Counted from the first letter of the stretch, positions 26,175 through 35,903 are shown. The stretch: DNA of 64,000 nucleotides from Algoriphagus limi (GCF_024919275.1 NZ_JANWGH010000002.1:682001-746000); one strand, 5' to 3'. Notes: a model not told the origin generated them from the letters alone. Made by a program: numbers and translations.

Positions 26175-28109
26175 ATGAGTAATGTCATCATCAATCGCGT
26201 GGCAGAGTTTCTTCGGAGACATCCTCCTTTTTCCTTTTTGGAAGAAGAGGATTTGTTGGGAATTGCCAGGGCGGTTGTAATCAGTTATTTGGCGAAGGAT
26301 GAAGTTCTTTTCCGCAAAGGAGATCCGGCAAATCCCCATTTTTTTATTCTAAAAGAAGGACAGATTCTTTTACAGGAAGATGGAGAAATCCGTGAATACT
26401 GTGATGTAGGGGACCTTTTTGGGGTATTGGCATTGCTTGGTAAAAGGCCTTATGTTTTGGATGCTGTGGCGGGAGAAAACTCCCTCGTTTATGCAGTTCC
26501 TGTAGAGGAATTTGAAAAACTTCTCCAAAAGAATCCAAAGGTTTCCTTGTATTTCGCTGCTGGTTTTGCAGCGGGGCAGGTAGTTTTTCGTACGGATTTG
26601 GGCCAGGGGCAAAAAGCTAGAGAAGTTTTCAGCCGAAATGAACAGGATCATTCTTTATTGATTTTTTCCGGCCAAAGTACCATTCAAATCACCAAGAATG
26701 TCCTCACTTGCTCTCCTTCGGATTCAGTCCAAGAAGCAGCTAAGCGAATGGATAAACAGCAGGTGAGTAGCATTGTCATTTGCGATGAGTCGGACTTTCC
26801 AATCGGTATACTAACGGATAAAGATTTGCGCAGTAAGGTTTTGGCAAAGGGGCTTTCTCCTAGTCAGCCTGTTTCGGAGATCATGTCCTCTCCGGTCATC
26901 ACCAAGAAACCTGATAGTGATTTTTCAGAGCTGTATCTCAGCATGATTAAGAATCGGCTTCATCACTTGGTCCTGACAGAAGATGGAACACCCAAAAGTC
27001 GGGTCTGTGGGATTTTTTCGGATCATGATGTGCTGCTTTCCATGGGGAATTCACCGGCAGTATTGATCCATGCTCTAATCAATGCAAAAAGCAGTGAAGA
27101 AATGGGGCAGATTCGTGATCGAGCCGAAACCATGCTTCGATACTACTTAGAGAATGAAGTCTCTATGGATTTTGTGGCGGGAGTTATGACCGAAATCAAT
27201 GATGTGATCATTCAGCAGGCCATTGATGAAGGACAAAAGCAATTGCTTCCGGATTTTCCGGAATTTGAAGTTGTTCCATTTGCTTTTTTATCTATGGGTT
27301 CAGAAGGTAGAGAAGAGCAGCTATTGCGAACCGATCAGGACAATGCTTTAGTCTATGGGGACGTTCCCGATAAACTGAAGGAAAAAGCGAAAGATTATTT
27401 CTTGCACCTGGGGACCTACGTTGTAGAGACCCTTTTGACCTGCGGCTTTGCTTCCTGTCCGGGAGAAATCATGGCTTCCAATCCCAAATGGGTTTTGCCA
27501 ATATCGTCTTGGAAGGCACAATTTTCTGAGTGGATTCTTCATCCAAACCCAGAAGCCTTGATGAAATCCTCCATCTTTTTTGATTTCCGGGTAGTGAAAG
27601 GGAGCCGATCTTTGGGTGATGAGTTGAGTAATCACATCTTCGATGAGATCAAGAAGAAACCTATTTTTCTCAATTTCTTAGCCCAGAATGCCTTGCAAAA
27701 CCCGCCTCCTTTGGGCTTCTTCCGCAATTTTTTGGTGGAGAAATCGGGTGAGCATCGCGATCAGTTTGACATCAAAGCCAGAGCCATGTTGCCTTTGACG
27801 GACTTAGCTCGCTTGCTTATTTTATACCATGGAATTCCAGGAGTCAACAATACCTTCAAGCGCTTTGAAAAATTGGCGGAGATTGAACCCAACTATACGG
27901 AATTGTTCACTCAGGCAGGAAAAGCCTATGAAATATTGATGCGTATGCGGGCCTTGGAAGGCTTGCAGCAAAATTCCAGCGGGAGATTTATCGCCCCTGA
28001 AAAATTGGGAAAAATCCAGCGGCATTTGCTTAAAAACTCCTTTGCTCCAATTCAGGAGCTCCAAGAAATCGTTCAGGTTCGTTTTCAATTGGATTATTTT
28101 CGATCATGA
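26175..28109 (+). CDS. cNMP-binding/CBS/nucleotidyltransferase protein (DUF294)
   Basis: This protein of 644 residues (ATG at 26175; the upstream TTG start is less likely) has three parts. Residues about 15-135 are a cyclic-nucleotide-binding fold (FFILKEGQILLQEDG). Residues about 165-295 contain two CBS motifs (SSIVICDESDFPIGILTDKD and HLVLTEDG...GIFSDHDVL). Residues about 310-640 form the DUF294 nucleotidyltransferase and C-terminal domain, with an intact GlnD/GlnE-like signature: GSEGREEQLLRTDQDNA (375-391). The metal-binding aspartates of the DQD are present, so activity is plausible. It overlaps the exonuclease gene by 4 bases. Proteins of this type often neighbour acetate transporter and acs genes; a role in regulating them is an inference. 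Confidence 0.93.
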   Translation: MSNVIINRVAEFLRRHPPFSFLEEEDLLGIARAVVISYLAKDEVLFRKGDPANPHFFILKEGQILLQEDGEIREYCDVGDLFGVLALLGKRPYVLDAVAGENSLVYAVPVEEFEKLLQKNPKVSLYFAAGFAAGQVVFRTDLGQGQKAREVFSRNEQDHSLLIFSGQSTIQITKNVLTCSPSDSVQEAAKRMDKQQVSSIVICDESDFPIGILTDKDLRSKVLAKGLSPSQPVSEIMSSPVITKKPDSDFSELYLSMIKNRLHHLVLTEDGTPKSRVCGIFSDHDVLLSMGNSPAVLIHALINAKSSEEMGQIRDRAETMLRYYLENEVSMDFVAGVMTEINDVIIQQAIDEGQKQLLPDFPEFEVVPFAFLSMGSEGREEQLLRTDQDNALVYGDVPDKLKEKAKDYFLHLGTYVVETLLTCGFASCPGEIMASNPKWVLPISSWKAQFSEWILHPNPEALMKSSIFFDFRVVKGSRSLGDELSNHIFDEIKKKPIFLNFLAQNALQNPPPLGFFRNFLVEKSGEHRDQFDIKARAMLPLTDLARLLILYHGIPGVNNTFKRFEKLAEIEPNYTELFTQAGKAYEILMRMRALEGLQQNSSGRFIAPEKLGKIQRHLLKNSFAPIQELQEIVQVRFQLDYFRS

Positions 28110-28774
28110 GTTGGTGGCCCTTTCGATCTGAATCCAAAAAGCAGGATTTTGTAGAAGAATACCTTAGCCTTTTTGAAAAATCTATTCCGGGTATTCGGAA
28201 GATTTCCCAATTGGGTTTTGTGGTTTTGGATACGGAAACAACTGGTCTAGATCCCAAAAATGATTATGTGATTTCTTTTGGAGCAATCAAGATCCAAAAG
28301 GGGAAAATCCTTGTTGAAACCGCTATCGAATGCTACCCTGAGTCCCCAAAGGAAGGTGGAGAAACGGCCAATATTCATGGATTGGTTCAAAGGGAAAACC
28401 TGCTTAAGCCAAAAGCATTTTCTCAAAAGCTATTAGAATACATAGGCCCTTCGATTTTGGTGGGACATCATTTGAATTTTGACTTGGAAATGCTTCAAAA
28501 GATTTGTAGCTCCTCAGGACTTAAGAACTTTCTGAATCAAAGCCTCGATACCTTAGAATTAGCAGTTAGACTGGAGCATGGACCTCATGTGAATTGGCAG
28601 CAGATTCCTATGAAGGAATACAGTTTGGATGCTCTCTGTGAGCGCTATCAAATTCCAAGCGATGATCGTCATACGGCAGGAGGAGACGCTTTTTTGACCG
28701 CTCAGCTTTTATTGAAATTGTTGAAAGTGGCTGAGAAAAAAGGAATAAGCAACTATCAGCAATTGTTTCGCTGA
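28106..28774 (+). CDS. DnaQ-like 3'-5' exonuclease
   Basis: This 222-residue protein has a DEDDh exonuclease fold: LDTETTGLDPKND (Asp42, Glu44), HHLNFDLEML with the second aspartate and RHTAGGDAFLTAQLL with the His and last Asp. It is like the epsilon subunit of DNA polymerase III, but with an N-terminal extension of about 35 residues and no polymerase partner. Its ATG overlaps the stop of the DUF294 gene (ATGA), showing translational coupling. The same pair occurs in other bacteria near acetate-use genes; the nucleic acid or nucleotide it degrades is unknown. Confidence 0.92.
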   Translation: MSWWPFRSESKKQDFVEEYLSLFEKSIPGIRKISQLGFVVLDTETTGLDPKNDYVISFGAIKIQKGKILVETAIECYPESPKEGGETANIHGLVQRENLLKPKAFSQKLLEYIGPSILVGHHLNFDLEMLQKICSSSGLKNFLNQSLDTLELAVRLEHGPHVNWQQIPMKEYSLDALCERYQIPSDDRHTAGGDAFLTAQLLLKLLKVAEKKGISNYQQLFR

Positions 28775-30175
28775 CTATTTCCAAATCACTTCAATTTCAC
28801 CATCAGCTTGGATATGAATTCGCAATTGGTCTTTCAAAGGATAAAACCCGTTTGGACTTAATGTCAAATTTTTGACTTTTAAATCTGCTAAGGGAGTTTG
28901 TAAGCTCAGTCTATCGGAAAAGGACTCGGAAGTAGAAAGAAGTAATTCTTCAAGAGGGAAAACCGCCTCTGCTTCTATTCTGCGGATTATTTTACGCTTT
29001 TTCACAGCAACAGCCCATTTGGCTTTGGCATTATCACTGATCAGTTTAAAGTTGAGATCGGATACTTTTAGCTCTTGTGATCGTGCATCGAATTCCGGCT
29101 TCCCCACCACAAATAGCTCTCCCTCAATTTCTTCCCCGTTGTTTCGTATAGCCTTGAAGTCCATTTCGATTTTGAGCAATTCTCCAAATCCACCTGTCTT
29201 AAAATTTGAAAGTTCCATCAAGGTCTTTCTATCCACCCGAACGGATTTGTTTCCCAAAAAACTTTCCAGCTCCTGATCGATGGTGGAATAGTCAATACTC
29301 AAAGGAAGTAAAGCCTGAAGTAGGTTTTCATCTGAGGGATTGGGACTCAAATCGGGTAGCGGAAAAGCTCGGGATGGCATTGCATCCGACGGGTGGGATT
29401 GGATTATTCCTTGAAGGCCTAGACGCAAGCCAAGTTGGTTTTCACCAGCTAAAATCTCTTCGAAATTGACTTCTTGAGGTTGAATTGAAAATCCAAGTTC
29501 CTGCCCTTCCCAACTTACGGTAAAGGGTTTGCCCACCTGCTCCCAAAGTAAATTGACCCAAGGTTTCAACGGAGCCAATTCATTTTCAGGGCCTAGGTTT
29601 TGGGCAGCCCATTGATTGATCTGTTTTTCAAGGGTGCCAGATAAATCTACCCCCATTCCAAGCACCTCCAATTTCAATTCGCCCCCAAGGTCCAAAAGCT
29701 CAAAATCCTCTAGGTATAGAGCCCAATTTTCCTTGACTTCTGGATTTATCAAAAAGGAAGGCGCTAGTTCTCGATTAATGGGAACTCTTCGACGAAATAA
29801 GTTACCCAATCCTCCCTGCTGCAATCCAAATTCCCCTTCAATTTGTAAAGGAACTGTTAATTTCAAGCGCTCATCATCCAAAGAAGCCCATTGGATTTTT
29901 CCATTTCGACGTATTTCCAAGTCTCCTTCTATTCCATTTCCAAACTGCATATTTTCCTCTTGAACCAGGGTTTGGGGAACTTGAGAATTGATCAGCCTAT
30001 CCAAGGTTTTTGCAGGCATTTGTGTGGCTAGGTTCACTTGAGAATTTGCCTTAGGAACGACCGGACTTGGACCGGGAGAAGTAATATCCAGGCTTTTGCA
30101 GGAATAAAACAAAAACAGGGAACTAAATAAGTAAAGGGTGTATTTTTGCAAATGAATTGCGTTTGAATTATTCAT
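28775..30175 (-). CDS. DUF4403 family lipoprotein
   Basis: This 466-residue protein starts with a lipoprotein signal (LFSSLFLFYSCKSLD, cysteine near residue 26). It matches the DUF4403 family by its length, the early VNLATQMPAKTLDRLINSQVP segment, repeated beta strands of the IQWASLDDERLKLTVPLQIEG type and the paired long domain organisation. Such proteins are thought to be exposed lipid- or membrane-associated lipoproteins in Bacteroidota, with no known reaction. It converges on the exonuclease gene with no gap and is divergent from ytxJ. Confidence 0.85.
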   Translation of the reverse strand: MNNSNAIHLQKYTLYLFSSLFLFYSCKSLDITSPGPSPVVPKANSQVNLATQMPAKTLDRLINSQVPQTLVQEENMQFGNGIEGDLEIRRNGKIQWASLDDERLKLTVPLQIEGEFGLQQGGLGNLFRRRVPINRELAPSFLINPEVKENWALYLEDFELLDLGGELKLEVLGMGVDLSGTLEKQINQWAAQNLGPENELAPLKPWVNLLWEQVGKPFTVSWEGQELGFSIQPQEVNFEEILAGENQLGLRLGLQGIIQSHPSDAMPSRAFPLPDLSPNPSDENLLQALLPLSIDYSTIDQELESFLGNKSVRVDRKTLMELSNFKTGGFGELLKIEMDFKAIRNNGEEIEGELFVVGKPEFDARSQELKVSDLNFKLISDNAKAKWAVAVKKRKIIRRIEAEAVFPLEELLLSTSESFSDRLSLQTPLADLKVKNLTLSPNGFYPLKDQLRIHIQADGEIEVIWK

Positions 30176-30229
30176 GAATCAAATCTAGGCTGATTAGAAA
30201 AGCTGAGGCTAAAATTAAGATCATAACGT

Positions 30230-30565
30230 ATGAATTGGCAAAAACTGACCCAAGTTGAGCAAATTGAGGAAATAAAGAGGCAAAGTATGGATCGGCCTGT
30301 CCTGATTTTTAAGCATAGTACGCGTTGCTCTATAAGCAGTATGTCTTTGGATCGGCTTACTCGGAATTGGCAAAGTGAGGATGATGAAAAAGTGACTGCC
30401 TTTTTTTTGGATCTGATTTCATATCGAGACCTATCCAATCAAGTAGCTCGAGAGTTTGGAGTGCCTCACCAATCTCCGCAGGTGATTTTGGTGAAAGAAG
30501 GGCAAGTGGTTTATGAGGACAGTCATTTTGGAATCTCTTATCAGGGAATTATGAGTAGGATTTGA
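30230..30565 (+). CDS. ytxJ: Bacillithiol system redox-active protein YtxJ
   Basis: This 111-residue thioredoxin-like protein matches YtxJ: VLIFKHSTRCSISSMSLDR with a single active-site cysteine at 33 and SPQVILVKEGQVVYEDSHFGIS near the C-terminus. YtxJ acts as a monothiol bacilliredoxin-like protein, removing bacillithiol from proteins. It implies that the host makes bacillithiol, as several Bacteroidota do; the bsh genes are not in this window. It stands alone on the plus strand between DUF4403 and the outer-membrane receptor gene. Confidence 0.93.
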   Translation: MNWQKLTQVEQIEEIKRQSMDRPVLIFKHSTRCSISSMSLDRLTRNWQSEDDEKVTAFFLDLISYRDLSNQVAREFGVPHQSPQVILVKEGQVVYEDSHFGISYQGIMSRI

Positions 30566-30686
30566 GGGAAAATCAAATTAGAATTTTGCCATTTATCCTT
30601 CAAATTCTCCATTCTTATTTTTTAGTAAATCCGAATTAAACCTTCCCCTTTGTCAATGAGTCAAAGAAGCTGAACTTTGTCTTTCT

Positions 30687-33551
30687 ATGAAAAATTATTC
30701 AGTATTCTTTTTATTGGTTTTCAGCTTATTAGCAGCGCAACCTGTTTTAGCGCAACGAAACCAAAGTGGAGACCGTCCTGAGCGAAAACTTACCGGTATC
30801 GTTATGGATGGTACGATCAATAAGCCCATGGTGGGGGCCAATGTACAAATCAAGACCCTTGCGGATTCCCTACTTCGTGGAACAGTCACAGACGGTCAGG
30901 GAAAATTTGAACTTGTGCGGCCTGACATCCCACAAGTGAAAATCGAAATCACCTTCATTGGCTATCAGAAAATTTCCAAAGTACACAGCCTTCGTGATCC
31001 AAGTGATCTGGGAACCTTCGTGCTTCTCGAAGACACCAAGGAACTTGGAGAAGTTTTGATTGAGGGCCAAGTTCCAGTAGGTGAGCAGCGAGGTGATACG
31101 ACTTCCTTCAATGCCAATGCTTTCAAAACCATGGAAAATGCACAGGCGGAGGATTTGATTCGAAAAATGCCGGGCATTACCATGCAGGGAGGTCAGTTGC
31201 AGGCGCAAGGTGAGGCTGTTCAACGAGTCCTGGTGGATGGAAGAGAATTCTTCGGTTCGGACCCAAGTATTGCTTTGCGAAACTTGCCTGCCGATGCGAT
31301 CGAGCGAGTGGAAGTTTTGGATCAACGTTCAGATCAAAGCCGATTGACAGGATTTGACGACGGAAATTATACCAAGACGATTAATATCATTTTGAGAGAG
31401 GATCGAAAAAATGGTCAATTCGGAAGGGTCTATGCGGGCTATGGTACCGATGACCGCTATTCGGCTGGAGGAAGCTTAAACTTCTTCAGTGGAGATAGGC
31501 GCTTTTCGATTTTAGGTCTGACCAATAATGTCAATCAGCAAAACTTCTCCTCTCAGGACTTAGCGGGAGTTACTGCCAATTCCTCAGGAGGAGGTAGAGG
31601 TGGATTCCGTGGAGGCGGTGGTCGATGGGGAGGCGGAGGAAACAACTTCTTCGTCGGAAATGATATTGGTATCATTCAGACCAATGCCATTGGTCTTAAT
31701 TACAGTGATAAATGGGGTAAAAAAGTCAATGTAACCGGAAGTTATTTCTTCAATAATACCAATAATACCCTACAGCAAATTACGAATGAGGAGCGGATTA
31801 TTTCTGAGACGCAAAGCCAGTTTTATCAAGAAAACCTGATCAATAGTGTAGATAATTACAACCACCGAGCTAATGCTCGAATCGAGGCTGATTTGAATGA
31901 AAAGAACAGCATCATTATCACACCAAGTCTTTCATTCCAAACCAACAAAACCTTTAGTGACCGGGATGCATTGACTTTGGGAAATGCAGGTGATTCGCTT
32001 TCTGCCCTAAGATCCATTTCGGATGCAGAAACCAAGGCATTTAATGTGTCAAACAATATCACTTATCGCTATAAATTCGACAAACCAAGAAGAACACTTT
32101 CTACAGATATCTCTACCACTTGGAATAATCGTGACCAATTATCCGATTTGACGGCAGCGAGTAGGGATTACAATAGAAATTTATTGGATACCACCATTCA
32201 GAGGACAGACGCCTTGAATGACGGATTTAATTATCGGGTGAACGTCACCTTGACCGAACCATTGGGTGAGAAAGCCATGGGTACCTTTGGTTACCAAGTC
32301 TCCAACAATAAGACCATGGCGGATCAAAAAACCCGGGTTTTCAATGATGAAAACCTGCCTGTTTTGGATACCGCATTGAGTAATGAGTTTAATAACAAAT
32401 TCATCACACAGCGTCTTCGAAGTGGCTATGCTTACAATAACAACGGATATAGCATCAATCTAAACTTGGATTATCAGTTTGCCCGTTTGGACAATGAGGC
32501 ATTCTTCCCAACTGAGGGTGTTTTCAAGCGTGATTTCAACAATATCCTTCCTAGTGCGAACATCAATTACAGAAATCGGGAGACAGGATTTTCTTGGAGA
32601 ATTCGTTACCGCACAGATACAGATGAGCCTAGTGTAAGTGAGCTTCAAAATGTGATCAATAACCAAAACCCGCTAAACTTAAGGGTAGGTAATCCAAACC
32701 TTGGGCAGAGTTATAATCACAATATCTTCGCGAATATCGCTAAGGTGAACCTGGAGAAATCTAAGACCTTCTTCACCTTTATCAACTATTCGGCAACAAG
32801 CAATTTTATCGGTAATAGCACTTTCGTCGCAACACAGGATACACTGATCAATGGAGAAGTGCTTCTTCGTCCGGGTGGACAGATTTCTCAGCCGGTCAAC
32901 TTGGATGGAAACTGGAGAGTTCGAGCTTTTGCAACCTACGGAATGCCAATTCCTAAGTTGAAGTTACAGTTCAATACAAATACCAGATTAGGCTTTAATC
33001 GTACTCCAGGTATGATCAATGGTGAGAAAAACCTCAACGATAATATTGACATTAGTCAAGGAATCACCCTTAGCTCCAACATCAGTAAGAATGTGGATTT
33101 CTCGGTAAGTACGACTGGTACTTATACTATCGTAAACTCCAGCTTGCAAGCCAATTTGGATCAAAACTATTACATCCAAGAATCTAACATTCGCCTGTAT
33201 TTCTCTCCAAACAATGGAAAGCTCTTCGTAGGAAATAACATCAACAACATGTTGTATAGTGGACTTTCAGAAGGGTTTGACCAGTCAGTTTGGCTTTGGA
33301 ATATAGAGGGTGGCTTCCGTTTTGCGAAAAATAACAAAGCCGAGTTGAAGGTCGTGATCTTTGATTTGCTGAACCAAAATAACAGCATCAGCAGAACGAT
33401 TTCTGATGTGGCGATTACTGACGTGTTTACTAATGTCTTGACCCGCTATGGCATGCTGACCTTCACTTATATCATTGGTAACTTCAAGGAGCCAGAACCA
33501 GATGATAGTCCATGGAGAAGAATGCGTCCAGGAGGAGGAAGAACCTGGTAA
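30687..33551 (+). CDS. TonB-dependent receptor-like outer-membrane beta-barrel protein
   Basis: This 954-residue protein has a signal peptide (ending LAAQPVLAQ near residue 22), a carboxypeptidase-regulatory-like domain (about 33-115, GIVMDGTINKPMVGANV), a plug domain (about 125-230) with IRKMPGITMQGGQLQAQGE and VLVDGREFFGSDPS, and a long beta-barrel of the OMP_b-brl_3 type. A glycine/arginine-rich loop (about 298-323) and a Gly/Arg-rich C-terminus are unusual. There is no SusD-type partner next to it. The substrate is unknown. It is followed by a clear terminator and so is monocistronic. Confidence 0.93.
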   Translation: MKNYSVFFLLVFSLLAAQPVLAQRNQSGDRPERKLTGIVMDGTINKPMVGANVQIKTLADSLLRGTVTDGQGKFELVRPDIPQVKIEITFIGYQKISKVHSLRDPSDLGTFVLLEDTKELGEVLIEGQVPVGEQRGDTTSFNANAFKTMENAQAEDLIRKMPGITMQGGQLQAQGEAVQRVLVDGREFFGSDPSIALRNLPADAIERVEVLDQRSDQSRLTGFDDGNYTKTINIILREDRKNGQFGRVYAGYGTDDRYSAGGSLNFFSGDRRFSILGLTNNVNQQNFSSQDLAGVTANSSGGGRGGFRGGGGRWGGGGNNFFVGNDIGIIQTNAIGLNYSDKWGKKVNVTGSYFFNNTNNTLQQITNEERIISETQSQFYQENLINSVDNYNHRANARIEADLNEKNSIIITPSLSFQTNKTFSDRDALTLGNAGDSLSALRSISDAETKAFNVSNNITYRYKFDKPRRTLSTDISTTWNNRDQLSDLTAASRDYNRNLLDTTIQRTDALNDGFNYRVNVTLTEPLGEKAMGTFGYQVSNNKTMADQKTRVFNDENLPVLDTALSNEFNNKFITQRLRSGYAYNNNGYSINLNLDYQFARLDNEAFFPTEGVFKRDFNNILPSANINYRNRETGFSWRIRYRTDTDEPSVSELQNVINNQNPLNLRVGNPNLGQSYNHNIFANIAKVNLEKSKTFFTFINYSATSNFIGNSTFVATQDTLINGEVLLRPGGQISQPVNLDGNWRVRAFATYGMPIPKLKLQFNTNTRLGFNRTPGMINGEKNLNDNIDISQGITLSSNISKNVDFSVSTTGTYTIVNSSLQANLDQNYYIQESNIRLYFSPNNGKLFVGNNINNMLYSGLSEGFDQSVWLWNIEGGFRFAKNNKAELKVVIFDLLNQNNSISRTISDVAITDVFTNVLTRYGMLTFTYIIGNFKEPEPDDSPWRRMRPGGGRTW

Positions 33552-33578
33552 TAATCCAAAAAACCATTAAAATAGAAG

Positions 33579-33614
33579 TAGCCTAGGTTGAAAAATCTGG
33601 GCTATTTTCTTTTT
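33579..33614 (+). terminator. Intrinsic terminator of the outer-membrane receptor gene
   Basis: TAGCCTAG (33579-33586) pairs with CTGGGCTA (33597-33604), 8 bp with one T-G pair, followed by TTTTCTTTTT. It lies 28 bases after the stop. Confidence 0.88.
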
Positions 33615-33661
33615 CAAGAGTAACTTCTGCCATTTACACCTCTTCAAAAACTTAAAAATTG

Positions 33662-33669
33662 TAGCTTTG
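33662..33669 (+). promoter_or_regulatory. Bacteroidota-type -7 box for pheS
   Basis: TAGCTTTG matches TAnnTTTG and lies 22 bases before the pheS ATG. No clear -33 TTG was found at the expected spacing. Confidence 0.5.
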
Positions 33670-33691
33670 TGGCTTTAGAAAGGAAATATCC

Positions 33692-34720
33692 ATGCATCAG
33701 GAAAAAATTGAAGCGATAAAAGCTGCCATCGCGGCGGCTGATGCCCAAAATGCAGATGAGTTAGAGGCCTATCGAATGAAGTTCATCTCCAAAAAAAGTG
33801 TGGTAGGTGAACTTTTTGCTGCCATGGGTCAAATCCCCAATGAAGAGAAACGTGCTTACGGCCAATTGGTCAACAGCGTAAAGCAACTCGCAGAAGCTAA
33901 GTTCCAGGAGCTTATTGAGAAGGTAAATACTGCCAATAAAAAAGCAAAATCAGCTGATCTGGATTTGACACTTCCTCCTTCCAATCATGCGATTGGGGGA
34001 ATCCATCCATTGACTGCTACCCGTCAGCGCATCATTGAGATTTTTGAACGCATCGGATTCAATCTTTCTGAAGGCCCGGAAATCGAAGACGACTGGCATA
34101 ATTTCACGGCTTTGAATTTCCCAGAAAATCACCCTGCGCGAGAAATGCAGGATACCTTCTTTATCGAGAAGAATCCGGATATCGCGCTTCGGACACACAC
34201 CTCATCTGTGCAGGTTCGAGTGATGGAAAATCAAAAACCACCGATCCGAACGCTTTCCCCGGGTAGAGTGTACCGGAATGAAGCTATCTCTGCCCGTGCT
34301 CACTGTATTTTCCACCAAGTGGAAGGATTATATGTGGATGAAAATGTAGGTTTTGCGGATTTGAAGAACACGCTTTATCACTTCGCCAAGGAAATGTTTG
34401 GTAAAGGTACCAAAGTGCGTTTCCGTCCTTCTTTCTTCCCTTTCACCGAACCAAGTGCAGAGATTGATATTTCCTGTCTGCTATGTGGAGGAGCAGGCTG
34501 TAATGTTTGTAAAGGAACAGGCTGGGTTGAAATCGGAGGTTCTGGAATGGTAGATCCTCATGTCCTAGAAAATTGTGGTATCGATTCCAAAAAGTTTACG
34601 GGCTTTGCTTTCGGAATGGGTATTGAACGAATTGCCATGCTGAAGTATCAGATCAAGGATTTACGCTTGTTTACCGAAAATGATGTCCGGTTTTTAAAGC
34701 AGTTTCGATCGATTCTTTAG
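33692..34720 (+). CDS. pheS: Phenylalanine--tRNA ligase alpha subunit
   Basis: Catalytic subunit of the phenylalanyl-tRNA synthetase heterotetramer. The 342-residue protein has the N-terminal coiled arm (about 1-85), motif 2 (TLSPGRVYRNEAISARAHCIFHQVEGL) and motif 3 (GFAFGMGIERIAMLKYQI). Residues CLLCGGAGCNVCKGTGW followed by GGSGMVDP are the typical insert and Phe-binding loop. Length and motifs are complete. pheT is not adjacent, which is usual for Bacteroidota. A strong terminator follows. Confidence 0.98.
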   Translation: MHQEKIEAIKAAIAAADAQNADELEAYRMKFISKKSVVGELFAAMGQIPNEEKRAYGQLVNSVKQLAEAKFQELIEKVNTANKKAKSADLDLTLPPSNHAIGGIHPLTATRQRIIEIFERIGFNLSEGPEIEDDWHNFTALNFPENHPAREMQDTFFIEKNPDIALRTHTSSVQVRVMENQKPPIRTLSPGRVYRNEAISARAHCIFHQVEGLYVDENVGFADLKNTLYHFAKEMFGKGTKVRFRPSFFPFTEPSAEIDISCLLCGGAGCNVCKGTGWVEIGGSGMVDPHVLENCGIDSKKFTGFAFGMGIERIAMLKYQIKDLRLFTENDVRFLKQFRSIL

Positions 34721-34745
34721 AGCTTAAATTCAGCATAAACTATCA

Positions 34746-34783
34746 ATCCCCGCTTGATTCAAACAGGCGGGGATTTTTCTTTT
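34746..34783 (+). terminator. Intrinsic terminator of pheS
   Basis: ATCCCCGC (34746-34753) and GCGGGGAT (34767-34774) form a perfect 8-bp stem followed by TTTTCTTTTTT. It lies 25 bases after the pheS stop. Confidence 0.93.
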
Positions 34784-34898
34784 TTGGTTTTTGAATATGG
34801 TTTATCCTAAGTTGATCAGCTAGGATTTTTCCTAAAATCGTCTATTTTGCATTAGGGTTAATTATTTGAAACCTACTGAAAAATAACCTTCTAGCGCT

Positions 34899-35900
34899 AT
34901 GAAAAAGATTTTTTTGATGGCATTGATCGGCAGCGTACTTCTAAGCTGCAGCCAGAAAAATCAAGAAGTTGAAGAGCAGGAAAACCCTGCTGAAATTGTC
35001 GCTGAATCACCTGATGAGTCGCAATCATCTGTTTTTGGAAACTATGTCGATGAGGGCTATGCACAACGCGATCAAGGGTATGATTGGGTATCAGTAGCAG
35101 TCAAGCCCGGAAAGGATGGTAGCATTTCCATTTCCGTACGATCTAGAGCCGATCGAAAAAAACCAACCTGTACCTATGACACCAAAGCCTACCCCTTATC
35201 CGAAAATCAATACCCAAGCTATCAGGATGGGAAGCAGATTGTTTTTTCTTTTCAGGATGGAAGCCTTCAAATATCCACAGAGAATGCAGCAGATAATGGA
35301 ATTTTATCCTTCTTCTGTAGTGGAGGAGCTACGCTGGAAGGAACGTATCAAAAGATTGATGGAGAATTGGATACGGAACAAATTGACCCTACGCTTTTTT
35401 CCAAAGTGTTAAATCTTCAAGGAATAGGCTTCAATGTGACTTCAGTAAAGGAGGAAGATGCGACCAAGTTAACGGTCTTTACTTTTGGCTTGAAAGAGCA
35501 GGAATACAATGAATCCTTTGACCTGGTTGGCGAACAAGTTGTGGATGCAGAAGTAGAAGACCTAGATTCGGATGGCTCCCCGGAATTGATGGTTTACACG
35601 GTTTCAGATGGAAGCGGTAGCTATGGGAATGTGTATGGTTTCTCAGTAAACAATCTAAAATCCATGAGTCAGGTGTATTTTCCCCCCACTTCTGAAAACC
35701 CAGATATCAGTCAGGGCTATATGGGACATGATGAATTTGCTTTGGTTGAAACTCGCCTTGTTCAGCGATTTCCTATCTATTTGGAAGGCGATTCCAATGC
35801 AAATCCTACAGGTGGGATACGACAAGTTTCATACAAACTGATTCCCGGTGAGGCTATGAAAAAGTTTGATGTTGATCAGGTTAATGAATTTGAAAAATAA
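34899..35900 (+). CDS. Lipoprotein with PliI-like (I-type lysozyme inhibitor) domain
   Basis: This 333-residue lipoprotein has a lipobox at LLSC (14-17). Residues about 165-325 match PliI, the periplasmic inhibitor of invertebrate-type lysozyme: LNLQGIGFNV, DLDSDGSPELMVY, SGSYG (239-243), GYMGHDEFALVE and RFPIYLEGDSNANPTGG. In PliI the Ser and Tyr of an SGxY loop enter the lysozyme active site, and both are present here (Ser239, Tyr242). Residues about 45-150 form a separate domain with two cysteines (91 and 140) that may pair; I cannot name it, though it resembles small C-type inhibitor-like beta domains. Three bases separate it from a membrane protein gene, so they form an operon. Confidence 0.87.
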   Translation: MKKIFLMALIGSVLLSCSQKNQEVEEQENPAEIVAESPDESQSSVFGNYVDEGYAQRDQGYDWVSVAVKPGKDGSISISVRSRADRKKPTCTYDTKAYPLSENQYPSYQDGKQIVFSFQDGSLQISTENAADNGILSFFCSGGATLEGTYQKIDGELDTEQIDPTLFSKVLNLQGIGFNVTSVKEEDATKLTVFTFGLKEQEYNESFDLVGEQVVDAEVEDLDSDGSPELMVYTVSDGSGSYGNVYGFSVNNLKSMSQVYFPPTSENPDISQGYMGHDEFALVETRLVQRFPIYLEGDSNANPTGGIRQVSYKLIPGEAMKKFDVDQVNEFEK

Positions 35901-35903
35901 ACA

